From Embleya sp049739465 (lineage in GTDB: Bacteria; Actinomycetota; Actinomycetes; Streptomycetales; Streptomycetaceae), in NCBI RefSeq assembly GCF_049739465.1, contig NZ_JBMHHY010000019.1, forward strand, positions 1 through 64,000: a stretch of 64,000 bases of DNA. Direction: 5' to 3'. A program made the position numbers and the translations under genes. Position 1 is the first letter of the stretch. Each line of letters starts with the position of its first letter. Under the pieces are notes generated by a model. That model was not told the DNA's origin, ran no database searches, and saw nothing but the letters and a program-made list of their open reading frames with translations. Of the stretch, positions 55,795 to 64,000 are shown piece by piece.

Positions 55795-56005
55795 TCTGCG
55801 GTGCGGGTGTCGGGCCGGTGGTCGGGCTCGCGTTCGTACACGGTGATCCGCCGGTCGATCGCGCTGTCGCAGGCGGCGATCTGCTCCCTGCAGTGGCGCA
55901 GCGGGAGTTCCCCGGTGGTCTTCGGGCTGTCGGTGCGGCCGGTGATGTGCAGGAGGTGTTCGGGCAGTTGCCGGTCGGCGTTGGTGACCTTCGGGGTCGG
56001 ACTAG
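55795..56005 (-). pseudogene. Unassigned coding remnant
   Basis: Continuous gene-like minus-strand text, VTNADRQLPEHLLHITGRTD, TTGELPLRHCREQIAACDSA and IDRRITVYERE, without a start. It may be the C-terminus of a lost recombinase-like gene, but the family was not recognised. Confidence 0.35.
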
Positions 56006-56765
56006 GTCACGGGCACACGACGCCGGTCACCGCGCTCGACCGAGGGCCGGACCTGTCGCCGGTTGCGGACGGATTCTCGCCGCCGAGGCGTCCGCACACC
56101 GGGAGACCAGGGGACGAGCAGCAGTGGAGGGCGGAGCCCGACCAGATCACGGGCAACATCCGGATCCCGTCACGGCTGCGGACGGCTGTTGCGGGTTCCG
56201 CGGGCCGCCCTGCCCGTCTGCGGTTGGCGACCCAGCTCTGCCGGGATCATCGAAACTCCGGTGGTTCAGGGCGACTTGGGAAGGTCGCCCCGTTCAACCG
56301 GAGTTTCGTTGCGTTCGTAAGGGGTCGGCCCGGGCCCATCGTCCCGCTGTGGCGTGCGGACTCACATTGACCACCGGACTTCGAAACGCCCCCATGCGGG
56401 CGGATGCGGCGCACCGACGAGGGTTCACGTCGCTGCCGTACACGGTGATGCGGCGTGATGCGGCGGGCGAACCGGCGGGAGACCGGAGTGGGCTGCGGGC
56501 GGGTGAGCGGGCCTGCGTGGACTTGAACGGGATTCCTGCCGCCGCTCCCCCGGGACTCGTAGTTTCAGGGGAACGGCGGTCGACGCACCAGCCGTAACCA
56601 CGACCGATCGGCAGGTCGTCACCAGGGAGTGCAGGACGGCCAAAAAAAGTCACGCATCACGTGTGGATCCGCAGGTCCGTGCCGGTGAGGCCCTCCCCCA
56701 AAGGAGCCGCCCCCAACCGGTTACGTCGGCTTGACGGAGACCCGTCACGAAAGGTGGACAGGGAA
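56006..56765. other. Gene-poor stretch containing repeat copy D
   Basis: 56461-56575 is the partner of the repeat at 25163-25275. No gene recognised. The right end holds the promoter of the secreted protein at 56766 (an AT-richer run AAAAAAAGTCACGCATCACG near 56642). Confidence 0.4.
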
Positions 56766-57095
56766 ATGACCTTGAACATCCGCAAGAAGCTCGCAGCCGC
56801 TGCGACGGCGGCGGCGCTGGCGACGGTAGGAGGCGTGCTGACGGCTGCCCCGGCCAGTGCCGACCCCATCGATTGCACCGTTCACGCCCACGGGTCGGCC
56901 GGCGTCACCAGCGTCACGCTTCACGTCGACCTCAACCCGTGCTACCACAAGGTCGTGGTGAAGGTCTTCTGCTGGAGCCCCTTGTCGGGTGACAGATCGG
57001 CGACCAACTCATCGAGGGCCTTCTACGGGGACGTCGTCGCGGACTGTAGTTGGCGCGGCCAGTTGCAGCACTGGACGTGGTGGAGCGAGCTGTAA
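56766..57095 (+). CDS. Small secreted protein, 109 aa
   Basis: Signal peptide about 1-32: NIRKKLAAAATAAALATVGG, then cleavage near APASAD. Mature domain of about 75 residues starts PIDCTVHAHGSAGVTSVTLH and has four cysteines, with VVVKVFCWSPLSG and a Trp-rich end (QHWTWWSEL). Probably a disulfide-bonded, beta-rich extracellular protein. AAAGGTGGACAGG precedes ATG 56766. Like the protein at 25464 it follows a copy of the C/D repeat by about 190 bp. Role unknown. Confidence 0.75.
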   Translation: MTLNIRKKLAAAATAAALATVGGVLTAAPASADPIDCTVHAHGSAGVTSVTLHVDLNPCYHKVVVKVFCWSPLSGDRSATNSSRAFYGDVVADCSWRGQLQHWTWWSEL

Positions 57096-57319
57096 CGGCC
57101 CCTGCGGCCGGCTCGCGACCGACAGCGCGACCGATGCGCAGCCGCCCCGGGCCCTCGCGCACCTGGTGGACGAGGCGGCCGAAGCGCACGGCCTCGCACC
57201 GCACTACGCCGGCGACGATCCCGCGGCGGTGTCGCGGTCGAGGAGGCAGTCGCCGGCCGAAGGACATCCCCGCGATTCTCACGGGAAGTCCGCTCCGGTC
57301 GGCTGGTCCGAGAGGGCCG

Positions 57320-58177
57320 CTACCTCCAGAGGTCGGCCCAGGCCCGGGCGGCGTGGGCGATCTCGTCCGCGCCCCAGACGCCGTTCGCGGCGTCCTCTTC
57401 CCACCTGCGGGCCTCGGCCCGGGTAAGCGCGCGCACGCCGTTCGGGGTCGCCGCGCGCCATCCCGTGGTCCGGGAAACCCGGGCCCGGGCCTGTTCCGGG
57501 GTGTGGCCGCCCGCGGAGACCAGGCGCATGCCCCACAGGGCCGGATCGATCCAGGCCGGGCCGAGTGCGGGCCAGGCCCAGTCGACCAGGCGGGCCCGGT
57601 CGCCGTCGATCAGGACGTTGGAGGCGGCCGGGTCGGTGTGCAGCAGGTGCGCGCCGGCCAGGAACGGCTCGTCCGCCGGGTCGCACCAGTAGCCCCAGCG
57701 GTCCCACGCGGTCGGCAGGGACGGCTCCGGCGTCGGGCAGCGCCCCAGCTCGGCGAGCGCGTCCGCCACCAGGGGCAGGTCCGGTGACCCGGGGGCGTAG
57801 TCGGCGGGCCGGCCGTCGATCCCCTCGAAGGCGAGCAGGTGCCATCCGGCGACCGCCACGCGCCACAGCACACGCGGGGCGCTCGCGGGCAGGAACGGGT
57901 TGACCCGCTCCTCCTGGTCGAGTTCGTCGAGGGGCCCCCAATCCGGTCTCCACCAACCGGGCTCCTCGTCCCGATCGTCGTCGGGGCGCACCGGGTCGCG
58001 GTCGCGCTGCCCCTTGACGAAGATCGTGCGGCCGTCGGGGAGCGTCAACAGCGCCGAGGCACCGCAGTTCGCCCCGCTCGCGGTGTCCGCCGCCGCCGGC
58101 TCGACGCCGAGCACGCTCGTCACCGCGTCCCGCGCCTCCTCGGGGAGCCGGTCCCACGCCAGGCGGGCGATCGCCAC
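57320..58177 (-). CDS. Aminoglycoside phosphotransferase-like kinase
   Basis: 285 residues of the APH/choline-kinase superfamily. ATP Lys55 in IFVKGQ, catalytic Brenner loop HTDPAASNVLI (Asp182, Asn187) and metal-binding Asp199 in LVDWAWPALG, followed by the usual PAWIDPALWGMRLVSAGG. It phosphorylates a small hydroxylated substrate; resistance activity is not implied. GTG 58177 is used because the conserved domain starts there; no good ribosome-binding site is visible and an upstream start is possible. The 220 bases between the previous gene and this one (57096-57319) hold no clear gene. Confidence 0.85.
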   Translation of the reverse strand: MAIARLAWDRLPEEARDAVTSVLGVEPAAADTASGANCGASALLTLPDGRTIFVKGQRDRDPVRPDDDRDEEPGWWRPDWGPLDELDQEERVNPFLPASAPRVLWRVAVAGWHLLAFEGIDGRPADYAPGSPDLPLVADALAELGRCPTPEPSLPTAWDRWGYWCDPADEPFLAGAHLLHTDPAASNVLIDGDRARLVDWAWPALGPAWIDPALWGMRLVSAGGHTPEQARARVSRTTGWRAATPNGVRALTRAEARRWEEDAANGVWGADEIAHAARAWADLWR

Positions 58178-58384
58178 GTCAGGACCCGGACGGTGGCGGG
58201 TGCTCCGGCGGCGCCGGTGGGTTCTTGTCCGGGGACACCGGGCCGGGCGGGCGCCCCGGGTTGTTCGGGGTGGACGGACCGCGGGGAGGCTTGCGGGCTG
58301 CACGCGTCATACCGCGCAGCGTAGGGCGCACGCCCTACCCGGAGAACCCGACCGAGCGAGCCCGAGCGAGCGAGCCCGGCCGGG

Positions 58385-58790
58385 CCGAACGGCGGGGTGT
58401 CGCGGTCGACGTCGGTGCGGATGGTGAGGGGATGGGTTCGGGCCCGGCGGGCGGGAGTTGCCGCAGCGCGGCATGGTGGCGCAGGCGGGTCGTCAGGCGC
58501 TCCGACGCGGCCCAGGGGTGCGGTGGTCGACGGCCCGATGCTCTGGGGGCTTGCTCGGTCGTCGCGCGGGTGGCGTGCCGCGCGGACAACGACACGCGCC
58601 GGGACGGTATTCGCCCGCGTTCGCGCAAGGCGGCGCGCACCAGGCACCAGTCTGCCTGTCCGGCCGTGCTCCCCCGAGCCACTCGGGCTGGGGCCGCCGG
58701 CCTCGTCGCGAGGAACTCCGAGCGATTCCTTGCCACTTACCACAATCGCGAATTCCGCACGGGAATCTGCGTGGTTGTTTGGGCAGGGCG
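58385..58790. repeat. Dispersed repeat, copy B (partner at 13715-14030)
   Basis: About 400 bp with sequence blocks shared with copy A (see 13715-14030), ending in GTGGTTGTTTGGG. No intact gene in it. Confidence 0.55.
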
Positions 58791-58816
58791 GCGCAGCGGG
58801 CCCTGTGCGACACGCT

Positions 58817-59215
58817 TCAGGTGAGCGAAGCCGCCGTAGTGGCACTGCAGTTTCCCTCACGGGTGTCGCGGTAGGCCCGGGCTGCCGCCATGAGCGCGTC
58901 GAGTGCGTCGCGAGTGCGGTGCAACTCCTCGATGTGGTCGGAGAGTCGGTCCCGCTCCTGGAGCATGCGCGCCATCGCGGCGTCGGAATGATCGTCGCTG
59001 GGCGAGTCCACGCACGGCAGCAGTTCGACGATGGCGCGGCTGGACAGCCCGGCTGCGTACAGGCTCTGGACGAAGGCGACCCGCGCGATCTGATCGTCGG
59101 TGTAGTGCCGCTGCCCGCCGGCGCTGCGGATGCTGGTGAGCAGCCCCTGCTCCTCGTAGTAGCGCAGCGAGCGGATGCTCGCCCCGGTCTGCGCCGCGAG
59201 TTCGCCGATCCGCAT
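58817..59215 (-). CDS. MerR-family transcriptional regulator
   Basis: 132 residues. Winged HTH MRIGELAAQTGASIRSLRYY at 1-20 and the wing AGGQRHYTDDQIARVAFVQS, then a dimerisation coiled coil (RDRLSDHIEELHRTRDALDA). No cysteine cluster typical of metal sensors, so a small-molecule sensor is more likely. ATG 59215 follows AGGAGT with 6-base spacing. Divergent from the Old Yellow Enzyme gene, whose promoter it very probably controls. Confidence 0.93.
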   Translation of the reverse strand: MRIGELAAQTGASIRSLRYYEEQGLLTSIRSAGGQRHYTDDQIARVAFVQSLYAAGLSSRAIVELLPCVDSPSDDHSDAAMARMLQERDRLSDHIEELHRTRDALDALMAAARAYRDTREGNCSATTAASLT

Positions 59216-59256
59216 CTCGTACTCCTGTCCGTGACCCCGGTCACACGACTTGCCTC

Positions 59257-59270
59257 TCACATTGATGTCA
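59257..59270. promoter_or_regulatory. Possible MerR operator
   Basis: Near-palindrome TCACAT-TG-ATGTCA (one mismatch) in the 136-bp gap between the MerR and the Old Yellow Enzyme genes, where a MerR-type operator would lie. Confidence 0.4.
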
Positions 59271-59351
59271 GGTTTTAGCGTACTACCGGGCCCGAGCGTC
59301 AAGGTCCTCTGATCCGTGCCAGGCAGTACGAGGAGTGCGAGGAGTACCGGC

Positions 59352-60425
59352 ATGACCACGTTGTTCGATCGCCACCGTCTCGGTGATCTGGAGTTGCCCA
59401 ACCGCGTTGTGATGGCCCCGATGACCCGGGGCCGGGCCGCAGCAAAGGGTCTTGCGACCCCGTCCATGGCGGTCTACTACGCCCAGCGGGCCACCGCCGG
59501 GCTGATCGTCAGCGAGGGGGTGCAGCCGAGCCTCATCGGGCAGTCCAACCCGGGCACACCGGGTCTGTACACCGACGAGCAGGTGGCCTCCTTTCGGCCC
59601 GTCACCGGCGCCGTGCACGCCAACGGCGGGCGGATCTTCGCCCAGATCATGCACGGCGGCCGGGTCTCGCACGCCGACACCACCGGCCTGCGGCCGGTCG
59701 GGCCGTCCGCGGTAGCCGCTGCGGGGCAAGTGTTCACCCCGACCGGGCCGCAGCCCGCACCGGTGCCCCGCGCCCTGGAGACCGCCGAGGTGCCCGGGCA
59801 GGCGCATTCCTACGCCGAGGCCGCCCGGCGCGCCGTCGACGCCGGCTTCGACGGTGTCGAACTGCACGGCGCCAACGGCTATCTGATCTCGCAGTTCCTG
59901 TCCTCCAACGCCAATCTGCGCACCGACTCCTACGGCGGCCCGGTGATCAACCGCATCCGGTTCGCGGTCGAGGCCGTCGCCGCCGCGGTGGACGCCGTGG
60001 GCGCGGCCCGCACCGGGATCCGGCTCTCCCCCGGCGCCACGTTCTGGGGCGTCGCGGAGACGGAGGTCCCGGAGCTGTACGCGGCCCTGCTGGCGGAGCT
60101 GGCCCGCTTCGACCTCGCCTACGTGCACCTGGAGGCGACCGCGGCGGAGGAGGTACTGGTCGGACTGCGCCGCGCGTGGCCCGGCACCCTCATCGTCAAC
60201 CCGGCGCTCCCCATGGGCCCGAAGCAGGTCGACCGGACCGCCGCCGACCACTGGCTCGGGCTGGGAGCGGACCTGATCAGCTTCGGCCGCGCCTTCATCG
60301 CCAACCCCGACCTGGTCGAACGGCTGCGCACCGGCCTGCCGATCGCCCCCACCGACGAGACCACGTACTACCAGGGCGACGACGCGGGCTACCTCACCTA
60401 CCCGGCCTACCAGTACACCGCCTGA
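59352..60425 (+). CDS. Old Yellow Enzyme-family FMN ene-reductase
   Basis: 357-residue TIM-barrel flavoenzyme that reduces activated C=C bonds with NADPH. Recognisable N-terminus LPNRVVMAPMTRGRA, active-site GGRIFAQIMHGGRVSH, the HGANGYLISQFL substrate-binding motif, TDSYGGPVINR, and the phosphate-binding FGRAFIANPDLVERL. ATG 59352 follows GAGGAG. Followed after 17 bp by an ABM-domain gene; likely co-regulated by the divergent MerR protein as a response to electrophiles. Confidence 0.95.
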   Translation: MTTLFDRHRLGDLELPNRVVMAPMTRGRAAAKGLATPSMAVYYAQRATAGLIVSEGVQPSLIGQSNPGTPGLYTDEQVASFRPVTGAVHANGGRIFAQIMHGGRVSHADTTGLRPVGPSAVAAAGQVFTPTGPQPAPVPRALETAEVPGQAHSYAEAARRAVDAGFDGVELHGANGYLISQFLSSNANLRTDSYGGPVINRIRFAVEAVAAAVDAVGAARTGIRLSPGATFWGVAETEVPELYAALLAELARFDLAYVHLEATAAEEVLVGLRRAWPGTLIVNPALPMGPKQVDRTAADHWLGLGADLISFGRAFIANPDLVERLRTGLPIAPTDETTYYQGDDAGYLTYPAYQYTA

Positions 60426-60442
60426 CCGGAAGAAAAGGAACC

Positions 60443-60802
60443 ATGAATTCGCCTCAGGACAGCGCCGCCACCACCGCGACGGCGGAACCGTCCGTCCGGA
60501 CGGACATCATCATTGCCGGCCGGGTCTTCGTACCCGCCAAGGATGTCGAAACGTTCATCGCCGAGGCACAGTCGACGTACCCGATCGCGGCAGCGAACCC
60601 TGGAAACGTGTCGATCTCGTTCTGCGTTGAGGACGCGGCGACCGGGACCGTCACGGTACTCGAGCAATGGGCGTCCCAGGAGGCGCTCGATCGGCACCTC
60701 GCCACACCCGAAGTCATGGCGCTCTTCGCCAAGTGGAGCCCGCACATGCGCAATGAAGTGCGCAGGTTCGACGTGCTCAACGAGAGAGACCCCCGGGCCT
60801 GA
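60443..60802 (+). CDS. Antibiotic biosynthesis monooxygenase (ABM/YgiN-type) protein
   Basis: 119 residues with one ABM ferredoxin-like domain: IIAGRVFVPAKDVETFIAEA, ISFCVEDAATGTVTVLEQWA and SQEALDRHLATPEVMALFAK. YgiN-like proteins work on quinols or act as detoxifying oxygenases. AAAAGGA lies before ATG 60443. Second gene of the Old Yellow Enzyme operon. No gene recognised in the following 298 bases (60803-61100). Confidence 0.88.
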   Translation: MNSPQDSAATTATAEPSVRTDIIIAGRVFVPAKDVETFIAEAQSTYPIAAANPGNVSISFCVEDAATGTVTVLEQWASQEALDRHLATPEVMALFAKWSPHMRNEVRRFDVLNERDPRA

Positions 60803-61100
60803 GACCCTCGTCCTCGGGCCGGACCGCGTCGACGACGTTGCCCGAGGTCGCCGCGCCGTCGGCGACCTCGGCTACGTGGCGAATACCGGCTCCTCGCACG
60901 ATCGTCTCGGGCCCCACCGGTCCGGAGGCGACCTCCGTGACTGGTCGACCCGACGTCACGGCTGCGGATCATCGTTGGCACATCGCCGACGCGTCGGTGA
61001 TTCCGGCATGATCACGGGAATCCTCGACGCGGCGGGCGTGGCAGTCACGGAACGGGCGGTACGACCGATCCGCAGCAGCGGCACCGAACGTCCGAGGTGA

Positions 61101-61259
61101 TCAGTTGCCGCAGGAGTTGCCCGGGTCCGAGGTGTATCGCCCGGAGCGTCGTCCCTTCCGGGCGCGACGCCCGAACGTGGCGCCGATCAGCGCCAGGAAC
61201 ACGATCCCGACCACAATCGGCCCGAGGACGACGAGCACGATCAGGAGCACAACCGGCAC
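61101..61259 (-). CDS. Small single-pass membrane protein, 52 aa
   Basis: From GTG 61259 (purine-rich GGAAGCGGGG upstream): one long hydrophobic helix VVLLIVLVVLGPIVVGIVFL-ALIG, then a basic tail (GRRARKGRRSGRY) and GNSCGN. Positive-inside rule puts the C-terminus in the cytoplasm. Start is uncertain and the frame may extend. No family recognised. Confidence 0.4.
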   Translation of the reverse strand: MPVVLLIVLVVLGPIVVGIVFLALIGATFGRRARKGRRSGRYTSDPGNSCGN

Positions 61260-61489
61260 GCGCTGGCCCCGCTTCCCACTCGGTGGTCTCGATACCGGCC
61301 CAGGCTACCGGTCGGGCCGGAACGAGGGCCGGATCCGGCGCCGGATCCACTACCGCCACCGCGGGGCCCCGATCGGATCGACGCACACGGTTCACCCCCA
61401 CCCGATCGGGCATTCCCGTCCCCCTTCGGGCCACGCGCGGCAACTCCGGCGCAGGCCGATCCGGTTCCTGGAATCGCTGCGGCAGGTCG

Positions 61490-61715
61490 GCGACGTCGCA
61501 CGCGGTCGGCAAGGTCGCGTGCTTCCGCACCCTGCTCTTCGGCGGCGGCACGCTCGGCGACCGCACCGCCGGCCTGCTCGCCGGCGGGATCGGCAACCGC
61601 AGTGCCATGGTCGCGGCGGCGATATTCTCGGCTGCCGTGGAGATCGCGTCGATCGTGTCCCCGGTGCGGCGGCTCCGGACCCTACCGGAGTCCGTGGAAG
61701 CGAAGGAAGATGGAA
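61490..61715 (+). pseudogene. MFS transporter, C-terminal fragment
   Basis: Reads FRTLLFGGGTLGDRTAGLLA, GGIGNRSAMVAAAIFSAAVE, IASIVSPVRRLRTLPE, the last two helices and tail of a drug-type major-facilitator protein. It continues in frame into the next gene without its own stop. The rest of the transporter is missing. Confidence 0.55.
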
Positions 61716-61729
61716 CGGAGTTCGGGATC

Positions 61730-62266
61730 TTGACCGACGATCAGGTGTTGTTGCGACCGGTGGCCGAAGCGGATCTGCCGATCCTGGAACGATTCATGAC
61801 GGACCCCGAGGCGATCGGACCGTATCAATGGAACGGCTGGCAACCGCCCGGTCGTTTCCGGCGCGGGTGGGCGGAGAACGGCCTACTCGGCGACGAGGGC
61901 GGGTACTTGCTGGTGGTGCGCGGTGCCGAGGTGCTGGGATTCGTGGCCTGGCGCCGGATCCAGTCGGGCCGTACCTCGTACTGCTGGAACATCGGGATCG
62001 GCCTGTTCCCCGAGGCGCGCGGCCAAGGCTTCGGCACCCGGGCCCAACTCCTTCTGGTGCGTTACCTGTTCGCGCATACCCAGATGATCCGGATCGAGGC
62101 CGGCACCGAGGTGGACAACCTCGCCGAGCAGCGCGCGCTGGCGAAGGTCGGCTTCACGCGCGAGGGAGTGGCGCGCGCCTACGCCTTCCGTGACGGCGGG
62201 TGGCGCGACGTGGTGTTCTACAGCCTGCTGCGGGACGAGGTCTCGTCGGCCGGGGAATCCGGGTAG
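61730..62266 (+). CDS. GNAT acetyltransferase (RimJ/RimL type)
   Basis: 178 residues. TTG 61730 has GGAG 9 bases upstream; the frame is open further upstream into the MFS fragment but homology starts here. Starts DDQVLLRPVAEADLPILERF, with WNIGIGLFPEARGQGFGTRA (acetyl-CoA site), TQMIRIEAGTEVDNLAEQRA and KVGFTREGVARAYAFRDGGW, then VVFYSLLRDE. It acetylates an amino group on a protein or small molecule. A strong hairpin follows at 62304-62336. Confidence 0.88.
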   Translation: MTDDQVLLRPVAEADLPILERFMTDPEAIGPYQWNGWQPPGRFRRGWAENGLLGDEGGYLLVVRGAEVLGFVAWRRIQSGRTSYCWNIGIGLFPEARGQGFGTRAQLLLVRYLFAHTQMIRIEAGTEVDNLAEQRALAKVGFTREGVARAYAFRDGGWRDVVFYSLLRDEVSSAGESG

Positions 62267-62303
62267 CGGCGGCCGGGTTCGCGGGGAATCCGGCACCGCT
62301 CGC

Positions 62304-62336
62304 AGAGCCGGCCCGCCGCCGTGGCGGGCCGGCTCT
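62304..62336 (+). terminator. Strong Rho-independent-type hairpin
   Basis: Perfect 14-bp stem AGAGCCGGCCCGCC / GGCGGGCCGGCTCT with a 5-base loop, 38 bases after the acetyltransferase stop. Confidence 0.75.
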
Positions 62337-62458
62337 TCGGCCGGTCAACGGGAAGACGAGCTCAAACGAATCGTTGCCGAGGTGTCGAGAATCTACGGAT
62401 GGCATCGAAACCGGGGTATGGAAACGACTTCGGGCGGGTTGTTCAAAAGCCCTCGAGG

Positions 62459-63229
62459 TTAGCCGGGCGGCATCAGATCGCTCTCGCTGATGGTGTACGG
62501 CAGCAGCGGGTAGCTGAAGTCCGTTTCATTGTTCTCACGGCGCCGTAGTCGGTAAAATTCGTGCCGCTGCTCATCGTCGGCCGACACGAGGCGCGCACCC
62601 TGCGGGAGGTATACCTGGCCGTCGCGAAACCGAACGAAGGTCTTTGACGTTCGAAAGGTTACACCCAGCCATTGGTTGTCCGCCGTCCGGGCGGGCGTAT
62701 CCAATACGATTTTGTGCCTGAGCCGCCGATTCGAGTCGACAGAGAACGCGACGATACTGTTGTGGGCGAGCGGGATCTCGAACTTCTCGCCACCGAATCC
62801 CTTTGATTCGAAGATCAGCTTCCTCGGCGGGCTCGCTTCGGGATGCTGATAGCAGGAGAAGACGGCGATAAACGACTCGTTGGCCAGATCGAGGGCTTGA
62901 TCGGAATGGCTGCCCATGGTTGTGTAGGCATTCGTGTAGCTCTCGATGAGGGCGTTGTTGAAGCCGACCGAGAGCGCCGCACGTTCTTGAATCTGTTGCG
63001 CCAGCCGTTCGTGCACTGCCCGGAAACGCTGCGTCGGGCTGCTGTATCGAGTGGTGGTACGTACGAGAGGCACACCACCCGTCTCGTCGATCCTGGTAAG
63101 CACGGCGCCACGTCGGCCTTTTCCGACGTCTTCCAAACGAGCCGACGCGGCCAGCTCCGCAAAGAGATTCGCCCCGGTTGGCAGAGCGCACGAGAGGATC
63201 TCATCCGAGATCCTAGGCTCGGGGGGCAA
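62459..63229 (-). CDS. 2-oxoglutarate/Fe(II) oxygenase-like protein
   Basis: 256 residues. TTG 63229 follows GGGAG. Double-stranded beta-helix core with the facial triad His108-x-Asp110 in MGSHSDQAL and His172 in RLRHKIVLD, preceded by FNNALIESYTNAYTT, a pattern close to AlkB-like oxygenases (NxxxxNxYxxGxxxxxxHSD), and Arg candidates at 181 and 192 for 2-oxoglutarate. Lower GC than its surroundings and overlaps the upstream related gene by 17 bases, so both are expressed together. Substrate unknown; possibly acquired horizontally. Confidence 0.75.
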   Translation of the reverse strand: MPPEPRISDEILSCALPTGANLFAELAASARLEDVGKGRRGAVLTRIDETGGVPLVRTTTRYSSPTQRFRAVHERLAQQIQERAALSVGFNNALIESYTNAYTTMGSHSDQALDLANESFIAVFSCYQHPEASPPRKLIFESKGFGGEKFEIPLAHNSIVAFSVDSNRRLRHKIVLDTPARTADNQWLGVTFRTSKTFVRFRDGQVYLPQGARLVSADDEQRHEFYRLRRRENNETDFSYPLLPYTISESDLMPPG

Positions 63230-64000
63230 CGTAGTCTCCCGTGTTCATGCTGAAGGGAAATTCGTCGCCGTAATCAATGAAGGACGAATTTCTGTTCTCC
63301 TCGGCATACAGCCTGCGCAGCTCGTTCAGGTCGGCCGGTGTGGGTGGCTCCAGCTTCACCAAATCTCCGGCCACTTTGAGGAACGTGTGGCCGTTCTTGT
63401 GCATGGCTTCGGCGCTCGAACAGCGCACCACGTATCCCAGGCGGGTCGGGAGCAAGTCGGCCGCCAACGTTGCGGGCCGGATTTCGTGCGTATACAGGCG
63501 GTTGGTGGACAGCGGCATGAAGAACACGGAGCCGGGGTGGAGAGTCAGGGTGAATTGCGCGGGCAGCACGACTCCGTTGCGTTCTGCGGTCGGCTCCTTG
63601 AGGCGAAAGTGGAGTCTGGTCAGCCCGCTGACACCCTGCACGCCGTAGTCGAAGGCGTCTTCGGCCAGGGGCTGCAGCTTGTCGAGTCGGTCATAGAAGG
63701 TGCAGAAGGCCATGATGCCGTTGACCGGCATGTCCTTGGTCTTGTCGGCATGGGCCGAGATCTTGGCCTTGGCCTGCTTGCGTTCCGCCGTGGCAAGGGT
63801 GTTGTGGTAGATCTGAGCAAGCACGTGATTCAGCGGTGCCTGGTTCCGGAAGACGACGGCGGCCTCGCGGTTCAGCGCCTCGACGATGCGCGTGTCGGTT
63901 GGGCGAAAGCTCTCGGTCGGCCCCGAGAGATTCGTGGAGCACCGGAGCAGGCGAAAATGTAGTTCGTCACCGTTTCGTGTGACGGGCGTCAGATAGATTC
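63213..64000 (-). CDS. Partner of 2-oxoglutarate-oxygenase-like protein (cut by window end)
   Basis: At least 261 C-terminal residues; the start lies beyond the window. Its last 110 residues resemble the neighbour: GSVFFMPLSTNRLYTHEIRP against NSIVAFSVDSNRRLRHKIVL, and LGYVVRCSSAEAMHK against LGVTFRTSKTFVRF. The distal His is kept, but no HxD motif corresponding to HSD is visible in the part seen, so it may be an inactive partner. TAG 63213-63215 lies inside the neighbouring gene. Lower GC than average. Function inferred only from the neighbour. Confidence 0.6.
   Translation of the reverse strand, partial: IYLTPVTRNGDELHFRLLRCSTNLSGPTESFRPTDTRIVEALNREAAVVFRNQAPLNHVLAQIYHNTLATAERKQAKAKISAHADKTKDMPVNGIMAFCTFYDRLDKLQPLAEDAFDYGVQGVSGLTRLHFRLKEPTAERNGVVLPAQFTLTLHPGSVFFMPLSTNRLYTHEIRPATLAADLLPTRLGYVVRCSSAEAMHKNGHTFLKVAGDLVKLEPPTPADLNELRRLYAEENRNSSFIDYGDEFPFSMNTGDYVAPRA

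Noticed and set aside
60777..60959. Possible 60-aa minus-strand protein after the ABM gene
   Set aside because: No ribosome-binding site or recognisable domain, and it overlaps the end of the ABM gene.

Overview
The window is about 70% G+C, with GTG/TTG starts, purine-rich ribosome-binding sites and protein families typical of Streptomyces and its relatives. It is most likely a chromosomal-arm segment of a Streptomycetaceae actinomycete; the genus cannot be fixed from the sequence alone. No rRNA, tRNA or CRISPR array was seen. Long antisense reading frames are everywhere because of the base composition, so genes were called on homology-like motifs, start sites and neighbours.

The first 28 kb is a decaying accessory region. 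Intact genes are a TetR-controlled S9 peptidase/serine hydrolase pair (3.3-7.7 kb), a RelE/ParE-like toxin-antitoxin pair (7.9-8.4 kb), a GNAT-like protein, DUF4262 and DUF6210 proteins and several small secreted proteins. Between them lie many broken genes: pieces of IS3, IS1182, ISL3 and TnsB/TniB-like transposases, an HU gene that lost its start codon, a nucleotidyltransferase, a glycosyltransferase, an NRPS adenylation fragment and others. They are broken by single in-frame TGA codons, short tandem duplications and frameshifts.

28.4-32.9 kb (minus strand) is a compact RiPP-type operon: a 42-residue precursor with a PqqA-like leader and a Cys-x-Cys-x-Cys core, a strong stem-loop, a radical SAM/SPASM maturase, a PqqD-like recognition protein, an S24/S26-type serine peptidase, and an ABC ATPase and permease. 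33.6-36.5 kb is a type VII secretion substrate cassette (WXG100-like protein, large WXG-headed protein, two partner proteins). 37.8-44.0 kb looks like a small unassigned biosynthetic cluster: an FAD/NAD(P) protein, diverging from a HisC-like aminotransferase, a cupin/haem-oxygenase-like diiron oxidase fusion and a feruloyl-CoA-synthetase-like ligase.

44-49 kb holds a secreted beta-helix protein between ISL3 remnants, a frameshifted esterase and an intact alpha/beta hydrolase. 49.6-64 kb is more ordinary: UppP, a secreted GH12 cellulase with a ricin-type lectin domain, an EamA exporter/aldo-keto reductase pair with a divergent Lrp regulator, a kinase-like protein, a MerR regulator divergent from an Old Yellow Enzyme/ABM monooxygenase pair, a GNAT acetyltransferase, and at the right edge two related 2-oxoglutarate-oxygenase-like proteins, the second cut by the window end.

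The strongest candidates for an undescribed system are the CxCxC RiPP operon (28.4-32.9 kb) and the cupin-diiron oxidase cluster (37.8-44.0 kb).
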